From the NCBI GenBank assembly GCA_012064415.1, contig SSNU01000181.1, positions 65,634-102,209 of the forward strand: a DNA stretch of 36,576 nucleotides, read 5' to 3'. This stretch comes from Gyrodactylus bullatarudis (Eukaryota > Platyhelminthes > Monogenea > Gyrodactylidea > Gyrodactylidae). The notes beneath the pieces were generated by a model. It worked only from the letters and a program-made list of their open reading frames with translations. It was not told the DNA's origin and did no database searches. Made by a program: the position numbers and the translations under genes. Positions 30,011 to 36,576 of this stretch are shown here, piece after piece (positions within the stretch are counted from its first letter, which is position 1; every line of letters starts with the position of its first letter).

Positions 30011-31535
30011 TATACCTTTTGCAGGTCATTTTGAGAGAAAGTGTTGAACAAACTGCAAGATAGTTGTTTTCATTACAAAAAGGAGTATAAATGTAGTGTA
30101 ATTACATATAAGTATATGTACAACAGTCCATTCTGATATATAATTAATGGTATGACGGATTAATTAACAGTACTGTGACTAAAAATAAACTCAAATCAAA
30201 AAGAAAGTTTATATTTCAATTTGAGAACATTATTTTTATTTTTTTCTTTTGTTAGAAATATTTTATTGATATGTACAATTTATTTATTCGATTAAATCTT
30301 GTTTATTCATTATAATAGGAAAATATTTTTCAACATGTATGGCGCATTGAGAAATTGTAGCTGGAGATAACTGTCTTATAGCTCGTTCAGCCCCAATTTC
30401 TAAAATTCTCATGTTATATTCACATTTTGGAAGATAACCTCCAGTTCTTGAATAATCGATAATATCTTGTCTTCTCTCATTCAAATAGCTTTTTACTTGG
30501 CTTTTAAATGAGCTCCAAACCTATTCAATTGGATTTATTAGGTAGGAATAAGGAGCTAGCCTTAAAATTTTAAAATCCTCATCAACCAGTCCCTCTTCAC
30601 AATTTGAATGACATGGAGCATTGTCAATTACGAGAGTACAGGGAAAAAGACCATCATTCTGACATTTTTCCTTCAAATAAATGAGATAATCTTTGAAACC
30701 GTCTTTTTTCAAGCTTCCTCTTTTTATTCTGAAGTCAATTAAACTTTGATTTGAAATTACTCCTATACAATGGAGATTCTGACCTTTGGAGTTTGTGTTA
30801 ACCACGTTACATTTCTACCCAATTCTTGATCTTCCCTGAGATCTTGAACAGTATAAATTAAAGTTTGTTTCGTCTTGATAAAGGATTATTCTCCCTTCAG
30901 CTCTGTGTTCGAATAATATTTCCAAATTTTCGAATCTTTTCTGTTTATTATTTTCAGTGTTAATATTCATAGGGATATGTTGCCTCTTTTTTAATGTGAA
31001 GAATTATCCATTTAGCCAATTTCTTACACTTGAAATTGACAGTGACTCATTAAAATTTCGTTCGTGGTGAAGACAGCACTCTTTAAGTGTTGCTGCTGGA
31101 TTTTCTTCGATAAATTCTATAAGATTCTGAACCTTAACTTGAGTCTTCTTTAAATTATTTACACCTTCTTTTTGGTAGAGGTAAATCATTGTCATTTCGA
31201 ACCCAACGGTAAGCTGTGGAATAAGGAACATCAGAAATCTTAGCATATTCCCTCCAGTTCCCTCCGTTCCTATACAAATCAAAAACTTTTTTTCTCACAT
31301 TCTGATCATGTTTAGCCATCTTTCCCTAGCTTAGTAGACAAAATGTACTCAGAAAGTTTGAAAAAATTAGTTTGAAAGCTTTAACCAATCAGAGTGAGTT
31401 TAACGTTTGACCTTAAAATTTTACGTTGAGACATATAAATAAACCCCCCTTTTAACGACTTGTAAAATGAAAACAATTATAATTATCTAGCAGTTTGTTC
31501 AACAATTTCTCTCAAAATGACCTGCAAAAACTATA
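30011..31535 (-). mobile_element. Decayed Tc1/IS630-related transposon
   Basis: The terminal inverted repeats GCAGGTCATTTTGAGAGAAA (30021-30040) and TTTCTCTCAAAATGACCTGC (about 31506-31525) extend for roughly 80 bp with mismatches (TGTTGAACAAACTGC...AGATA on both sides). TATA-type bases flank both ends. It encloses one broken transposase frame on the minus strand. Length about 1.5 kb. More diverged than the Tc1-like element at 1.8 kb. Confidence 0.85.
30284..31319 (-). pseudogene. IS630/Tc1-superfamily transposase (DD32E-like), broken
   Basis: It starts at ATG 31319 with a helix-turn-helix (FDLYRNGGNWREYAKISD ... STAYRWV). One frameshift falls near 31165, after which the frame is kept but interrupted by TAA at 31004 and TAG codons near 30815 and 30520. 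The DDE residues are all recognisable: IILYQDETNFN (first Asp), TLVIDNAPCHSN (second Asp) and the Glu of YLINPIE, with 32 residues between the last two. LAPYS-x-x-xNPIE-x-VWS is the typical signature of this superfamily. It ends at 30284 after IIMNKQDLIE. The four lesions show that it is inactive. The 32-residue spacing differs from the DD34E element at 2 kb, so the two are separate lineages unless a small deletion changed the spacing. Confidence 0.85.
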
Positions 31536-31772
31536 GAAAGAACTTCTTTCAAATTACAACCATTAATATTGATTTTTTCATGTAAACTGTAATACTTATT
31601 GGTTAATTCATGAGAGCCAATAAAAATAAACTAAATAATCTTCTCTAATATTAAAAATTTATCGCATCAATTTTCAAGTTTCAAGAGGACACGCATATCT
31701 ATTTGATTATCGATTGTGTAAATAAAAACTCTTATATTATTTCAATACCAAGTTGAACAAAAGATTATCCGG

Positions 31773-32612
31773 ATGAACTCTAGATACTCGTATTATCATT
31801 CTGATATACCGACTTTTGAACATGAAACATTCGAACGTCCAATGGCTGACTTTTTTTCTCAGACTCATTTTCCTGACGAGTTGATTTATGAAATTGACGA
31901 AAGTTTTGATTTCTCCGCAATATCCGGAAACCAATTCGACTACAACAACGAAATGAAGTATTTATCAGAGCTATTGAAGGAAGAAAACAAAGAAAACCCT
32001 GATATGAGAATACAATTGTTCTTTCTACTATTGAACATCATGAAAATGCGTCGTTTAACAAACCGACAGTGTTACAGGGACATTTTTGTTGATATTGAAA
32101 GAGTACACAAAGATTTTACATCAATTTCAGCTTATGAGTTGTCAAAGTTTGTATTGCAAAAGAAAGATTTTTGTTGTTATCGAGATGAACTAAGATGTGT
32201 TATCTCTATTCAGAATGAACCTGTCGTTAATAGCTGTTCTGACAAGATTAGAATTCTCATCTTGTTATTCAAAAGAAAATTTACAGACTACAATCCTGAA
32301 AGGAATAAAAAGGGCCTTTTAAAGTCTCTAAATAACAACGATCGGCTAGTTGTGTATCAGAATTCGGTTAATCGTTTATTCTGCTTGGATTATAACGGAT
32401 TTTTAGATGAATCTAACCTAAGTCCAGAATTCGTTGATTTTGCCCTTGAGGTAGACTTCGATTTAATATTCGAAATTTGCAAGTTCCTTCAGAGGTTTAA
32501 TAAGCCACAAATTGCCATACAAAAATGTATAGCCTACATGAAGTTGAAGGGTATGAAGAGGGAACTTGAATTGTTCAATAGCATAGATAGAAGAGAATCA
32601 GTCGATCTCTGA
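31773..32612 (+). CDS. Unrecognised family protein G (279 aa, C-terminally truncated)
   Basis: A single exon, ATG to TGA. It matches the family through its first two thirds: YSYYHSDIPTF (residues 5-15), LIYEIDESFDF (37-47), NEMKYLSELL (59-68), LLLNIMKMRRLTNRQCY (85-101, Cys in place of the usual Trp), the diagnostic AYELSKFVLQKKDFCCY (120-136), and LSPEFVDFAL before the centre. It then stops after KGMKRELELFNS, lacking about 130-160 residues including the LKLxGLY block found in every other member. No leftover C-terminal coding is visible downstream; a MITE remnant begins about 75 bp after the stop. Either a decaying gene with an intact 5' part or a genuine short variant. Confidence 0.75.
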   Translation: MNSRYSYYHSDIPTFEHETFERPMADFFSQTHFPDELIYEIDESFDFSAISGNQFDYNNEMKYLSELLKEENKENPDMRIQLFFLLLNIMKMRRLTNRQCYRDIFVDIERVHKDFTSISAYELSKFVLQKKDFCCYRDELRCVISIQNEPVVNSCSDKIRILILLFKRKFTDYNPERNKKGLLKSLNNNDRLVVYQNSVNRLFCLDYNGFLDESNLSPEFVDFALEVDFDLIFEICKFLQRFNKPQIAIQKCIAYMKLKGMKRELELFNSIDRRESVDL

Positions 32613-33342
32613 AATATCACATTTAATATAATTTCTATAAGTTTCTGACACACACTTGTTTTGTTTCTGAGTTTAAATGAGGTACTAAACCTAGTTAATA
32701 GTTTTGTACAAATCATAAATTCTCATATATATATTAACTAGGTTCTTCTGACTTTCTTCTCTTCAGCCTAGAGATTCGAATAGAAAAGTTACAAGTTTGG
32801 AAAACACACCATCTGATTCCGAATAGGATTCTCTACAAGTTAAATTTCGGAATTATTTTTCTACGTTTCAAAACTTTTCCGCTATTTGAGTTTCGAATTT
32901 TGGGAAAAAAACGAAATTCACTAACTTTAAGGCAGATGTTCCACCAGATAACTTATCTACATAGAAAAAAGACTTACGAACAAATAATTTCCCTTTAAAA
33001 ATTTCTCAATGAAATAATTACATTAGTAAAAATTTTGATTTTGTTGTGCAAACATTCTAGATGAATTTATGATCTTAAATCTATTGAATGAATATTTTAT
33101 AAATCATTTGTATTCAATGTATATTCAAGCCTATTCAAACATAAAGAAATAACATTGTTATACAAAAAATTGAATATCTAGAAAATTCGTTTTATTATGT
33201 ATGTACTTACAAGTAACAACCCAATAATATAAAAAGATAATGTTCGTTTTATTCAATTTCATTTAGGCAATTAAACTTTGAATTGATTAAAACAAATCAA
33301 AATTCTCTGCAAATCGGATTTTATTTTATACATTTGAATATT
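32613..33342. other. Intergenic region between genes G and H
   Basis: AT-rich. It contains the MITE remnant at 32.69 kb and, before gene H, a TTTCATTTAG acceptor-like tract near 33258-33267. Confidence 0.35.
32686..32747. repeat. Minimal MITE remnant
   Basis: AACCTAGTTAATA and TATTAACTAGGTT are perfect inverted ends enclosing ACAAATCATAAATTCTCAT, which matches the subterminal part of the 12.4-kb MITE family. About 60 bp, a heavily deleted copy. Confidence 0.65.
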
Positions 33343-34611
33343 ATGAACACAAAAGAATGTACGCGACAATCTCTTTACTTTTCTGATGTTTCTCGATTCC
33401 TACATCCGGAGCCAAACTCTGATTTTACAGAAGATCAATACATTTTTGAAGAACTATTCCTTGCTCGTGATGAAAATCATTCGGTCACCACAAGAACCGG
33501 GGAAATTTTACTCTACAACTCTGAGTTAATGTTCTTGCCAGAACTAGCTAGAAGTTATGAAAATGAATCTTACAAGAAACAACTCAAAATGATGCTCATG
33601 AGAATTCTAAGGACTCGTAGGCTTGAGAACAAAGATTGGTATAAATTTTTGTGCCATGATTTATTCCATATCGATTATGACTTTGACCCTTTAATTGTCT
33701 ATGAAATCAGCAAGTTCATATTACAAAAGAAGGATTACTCTTCTATTAAGACAGAAATTAAACTTCTCGAAGCTATATCTGAGCACAGGTATTTGATTAA
33801 TCAAAATATCTATGAGAAAATAAGACTGACTATCAATATAATGGCCTCTGGGAGATGGTGGGGCTTTCCAAATTGGATTCGAGAGACAAGATTCCTTAAA
33901 AATGAAGACAGACTCAAAATCTACGAATACGCAATGAATGACAACGACAGAATGACACGAATTGGCCTATTGGACGACGGTAATATCTCACCAGACTTTA
34001 TCGAATATGGATTGAAATCTGATAGTTTCGATGAAATAACTCTTGTTGCTGCAAAGAGGAGGGTCTCAAGATGCCCAAAGTTTCTCTACCAGGCTAAAAA
34101 ATTTCATCAACTAAAAAGGAATGAAAAGAAACTATCTGATCTAATTAGTACAATTGTTGCGAATTATGATTTTTCTCGTTATTCACGATCAATGTGTAAG
34201 AAATCTAATTTCAAGTTTATTATGAAGATTTTTGACAAAAAAATAAACACTTTAATGACAAGGGAAAATCCCGGGGAGTTCGTAGCATATCTAATTGCAA
34301 ACATCTTCTCTATACATTACTCAAAGAGCTACGGTATATGCATTAAAAGTTTTCTGGCAAAAATACTCAAGGAAGATTCGGAACATAAAAGTATACTCAA
34401 ACTATTTGGACTTTATAACATGGTTAAAGATCAAGCTAGAAAACCAATCAACCAAAGTCAAGACAATGAAAACTCAGATGATGAAAACAAAAGTGACCAG
34501 GATGAAAATCCGATAAGGTTCGATGAAAACTCAGATTTGATCTATGAGAGTGAACCGGGAAGAGAGATTCTACGTGATTGCAACCACTTATTCGACAAGT
34601 ATTTTGATTAG
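33343..34611 (+). CDS. Unrecognised family protein H (422 aa)
   Basis: A single exon to TAG. The ATG at 33343 is preferred over one 60 bases upstream because it places the RQSLYFSDVSRF motif at residues 8-19, as in relatives. Blocks: LFLARDEN (acidic, 38-45), SELMFLPELAR (60-70), LMRILRTRRL (85-94) then KDWYKFL (97-103), the diagnostic VYEISKFILQKKDYSS (119-134), ISPDFIEYGL before the centre, CKKSNFKFIMKI, and LKLFGLYNMVKDQ. A highly acidic stretch follows (NENSDDENKSDQDENP), then the tail EPGREILRDCNHLFDKYFD, nearly identical to that of D. It is the closest relative of D although they lie on opposite arms about 12 kb apart. Unknown function, probably soluble. Confidence 0.88.
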   Translation: MNTKECTRQSLYFSDVSRFLHPEPNSDFTEDQYIFEELFLARDENHSVTTRTGEILLYNSELMFLPELARSYENESYKKQLKMMLMRILRTRRLENKDWYKFLCHDLFHIDYDFDPLIVYEISKFILQKKDYSSIKTEIKLLEAISEHRYLINQNIYEKIRLTINIMASGRWWGFPNWIRETRFLKNEDRLKIYEYAMNDNDRMTRIGLLDDGNISPDFIEYGLKSDSFDEITLVAAKRRVSRCPKFLYQAKKFHQLKRNEKKLSDLISTIVANYDFSRYSRSMCKKSNFKFIMKIFDKKINTLMTRENPGEFVAYLIANIFSIHYSKSYGICIKSFLAKILKEDSEHKSILKLFGLYNMVKDQARKPINQSQDNENSDDENKSDQDENPIRFDENSDLIYESEPGREILRDCNHLFDKYFD

Positions 34612-35036
34612 AGAGTTGAACTAAGACTTATTTTTCTATTAAACGAATACAAGCTGAATTTCGAAAATATTTTAATACTTTTAAAAAGATGAATATTATA
34701 ATTGTTGAGGGTTAGGGAGAAATGTTTTTCTCCTAAGAACTCACGAGAGGACTTACTTTTCTAATAAATTCTAGTACTCAGATCATGTTTTGCATAATTT
34801 TAAACCGTGAAAGTCATTCTCCATTATGTCATTGCTCTTTTTTCCTACAATATCCCACAGATATGATAAAACAACGAAATTCACCATGAAAGCCCTCTTA
34901 CAGTAAAAATACAGTTGTGCCCCAGTTTTGGTGTATGAGAAATCGCACACCCCAATTTTCCCATTAAAAATTAATTTTTCTCATCATAGATCTACTTGAA
35001 AGTAGAACATGTTTTTGGCCGAAATTTCACAATTTT
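34612..35036. other. Intergenic segment after gene H
   Basis: No gene seen. AT-rich, leading into the palindrome. Confidence 0.4.
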
Positions 35037-35522
35037 TTAGAAATAAGAAGATGCCAGATTATTTCACAAATACTCATCAGTGTGATACATGCCATATAAA
35101 TACTGGTTTTACAAGAGAGAATAGAGATGATGTTATTGGTTGAAATTTCAACTCAAAATGTACAATTGGTTAATACCTGTTACCAGGTAAGAAATGTTGA
35201 ATTTATAATTTTGTATAGTTTCAAGTAACAAAGGTAATTATGATTATAATTATAGTTTTTAAAAGGTTTTTCAATAGTGTTAAAAATAATAACCTTTTAA
35301 AAACTATAATTATAATCATAATTACCTTTGTTACTTGAAACTATACAAAATTATAAATTCAACATTTCTTACCTGGTAACAAGTATTAACCAATTGTACA
35401 TTTTGAGTTGAAATTTCAACCAATAACATCATCTCTATTCTCTCTTGTAAAACCAGTATTTATATGGCATGTATCACACTGATGAGTATTTGTGAAATAA
35501 TCTGGCATCTTCTTATTTCTAA
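35037..35522. repeat. Near-perfect 232-bp-arm palindrome
   Basis: The left arm 35037-35268 and right arm 35291-35522 are reverse complements with essentially one mismatch seen (CCTGTTACC against the complement of GGTAACAAG), separated by a 22-bp loop. The arms contain no open frame and lack the AAGCTA-type ends of the other hairpins. The DNA could extrude a cruciform, and a transcript would form a roughly 230-bp hairpin RNA. Confidence 0.9.
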
Positions 35523-35760
35523 TTCACTCATGTCATCGGTAGCTCAGCTTAAAACCAATGTCTCTGAACATTTATCTCAATCAATTTTTTAGTTTTTGGT
35601 CTCAATTTAAAGAGAATTTTCTCTTGATTCGATTAGTACCACTGAACCCTATTGCATTCGTCCACTGAGCATGAAAAATCTTGAAAATAAACTTTGATAA
35701 AAAAGGCAATGTGTCACCTTTAATAGGAAAAAATATTAGAGGGATTTCTATACATTTAGA

Positions 35761-35828
35761 TAGGTCGAGATAAATAATACTTAATTAGGGGGTAAATATT
35801 CGTGTTTCAATAAAAATATTTTTACTGT
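35761..35828. repeat. Half copy of the 16.7-kb MITE
   Basis: GGTCGAGATAAATAATACTT, AATTAGGGGGTAAATATTCG and TGTTTCAATAAAAATATTTT match the inverted left arm of the 16.7-kb MITE. The other arm is absent. It ends about 45 bp before the GIY-YIG frame begins. Confidence 0.7.
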
Positions 35829-35875
35829 AATAATAAAATTACTATTTTTGAAGATAAAACTTTAGAAACTGATTA

Positions 35876-36576
35876 AGCTGCCGAAAACAACCAAACTGCT
35901 CAATGACCGCAACAAGGATCCGGTCAAATGGCTCAACAGAAAAGGTGTGGTGTACGAGTTCAAATGCTCCTGCGGACAATCCTACATTGGCATGACAATA
36001 AGACCGATCTCAGCAAGGATCAAGGAGCATCTAAACCCTAGCAACGATGGCTCATCTATTCAGGAACATATCCGACAAACTAATCACTCTGCAGGAATTG
36101 AAAACTTCAGGATAAGATACACCGCGGATCCAAAGCTAAACAAATTCCGCACACAGAAGATCTTAGAAATAGCAGAGGCAAAATTAGTGAATGAAGAGCT
36201 ACCTTCTCTGTGTGCACAGAAAATACTGGGCAGGAAGCTGGGCTTCACCGGTGCTGAGTTCCACAAGGCGTCCAAGATGATAAAGAAAGTCTCAAAGATG
36301 ACCAAGAAAGACAATGCGAAGCCTTCCCACCAAGAAAGAAACTTGGACTCGAGTTCGGTCAATACACCTCCAATCTCAACATCAGTTGATAATTCACCTG
36401 CCGAAAACGAGCCAATTTTCACTTCAACCCAAAAATGCCCCACAAGAGAATCGGAAAACGATGTCCCAGAAACTAGATTGAACATAACACAAACCTCAAC
36501 ATTAGTTGATAATGACTCTCCTTCTAGTTGTGAAACCGCCATCGAAACAATCCCTAACAGTTCCAATCCCCTTGAC
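35876..36576 (+). CDS. GIY-YIG endonuclease, Penelope-like element fragment, partial
   Basis: Open from just after an in-frame TAG (35873-35875) to the end of the window, about 233 codons, and continuing beyond it. The GIY-YIG nuclease domain is clear: GVVYEFKCSCGQSYIGMT, then R-x-x-xARIKEHL, a His-rich H-x-x-x-x-NH stretch, and KILEIAEAKLVNEELPSL, a layout like the C-terminal nuclease of Penelope-like retroelements. No reverse-transcriptase sequence lies upstream, so the copy is 5' truncated or this is an exon. After the nuclease comes an unusually long Ser/Thr/Asn-rich extension with repeats of ISTSVDN and STLVDN. Composition is much richer in G and C than the neighbouring DNA, suggesting a recent arrival. 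No ATG is proposed. The long open frame on the opposite strand at 36084-36566 is its shadow. Confidence 0.75.

Noticed and set aside
30500..31010. Stop-codon reassignment (TAG/TAA in frame in the transposase)
   Set aside because: All three standard stops end the intact family genes, so in-frame stops in the transposase simply mark decay.
36084..36566. 160-codon minus-strand open frame
   Set aside because: Antisense shadow of the GIY-YIG coding frame, which has a recognisable domain on the plus strand.
1..36576. tRNA or rRNA genes
   Set aside because: No stretch with a convincing tRNA A/B box pair or rRNA core sequence was noticed; a covariance search was not possible.

Overview
The window looks like nuclear DNA of a small-genome, AT-rich metazoan. 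Supporting signs are Tc1/mariner and LINE remains, a GIY-YIG retroelement fragment, many hairpin (MITE-like) repeats, metazoan-type genes (alpha-arrestin, secreted chymotrypsin-fold protease), no bacterial operons, and use of all three standard stop codons. The arrestin gene can be assembled from the bases only by removing introns of 29 and 38 bp besides one of about 0.6 kb. Introns that short are typical of extremely reduced parasites such as orthonectids or dicyemids; this taxonomic guess is inference only.

Layout. 0-3.7 kb: LINE fragment, a Tc1-like element with long IR/DR-type termini and a transposase broken by one frameshift, then a degenerate tandem repeat. 4.5-5.6 kb: first member (A) of an unrecognised protein family. 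5.6-10 kb: AT-rich DNA with two large hairpins and a possible terminal exon. 10.25-12.2 kb (minus): four-exon alpha-arrestin gene. 12.4-14 kb: a MITE and a decayed LINE reverse-transcriptase end. 14.6-15.4 kb: secreted serine protease. 17.7-21.8 kb (minus) and 22.7-34.6 kb (plus): seven more family members (B, C, D minus; E, F, G, H plus), arranged head to head around 21.8-22.7 kb and interrupted by hairpin repeats, a decayed DD32E-type transposon and ambiguous coding scraps. 35.0-35.5 kb: a nearly perfect 232-bp-arm palindrome. 35.9 kb to the end: an open frame with a GIY-YIG endonuclease domain, running off the window.

The main discovery is the eight-member family. Each gene is one uninterrupted exon of about 370-440 codons (G is cut to 279). 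The proteins are very divergent but share the same ordered blocks: an N-terminal aromatic motif followed by IP in several members, an acidic DE-x-FD block, an EMKY-like block, an R-x-L...WY block, a diagnostic YEL-x-KFILQ-x-KD-[FIL]-[CS] block, a K/P-D/E-F-[VI] block, and a C-terminal LK[LI]xGLYxL block. None has a visible signal peptide or membrane segment. I do not recognise the family; it looks like a rapidly diverging, lineage-specific, helix-rich intracellular family expanded by local duplication and inversion.
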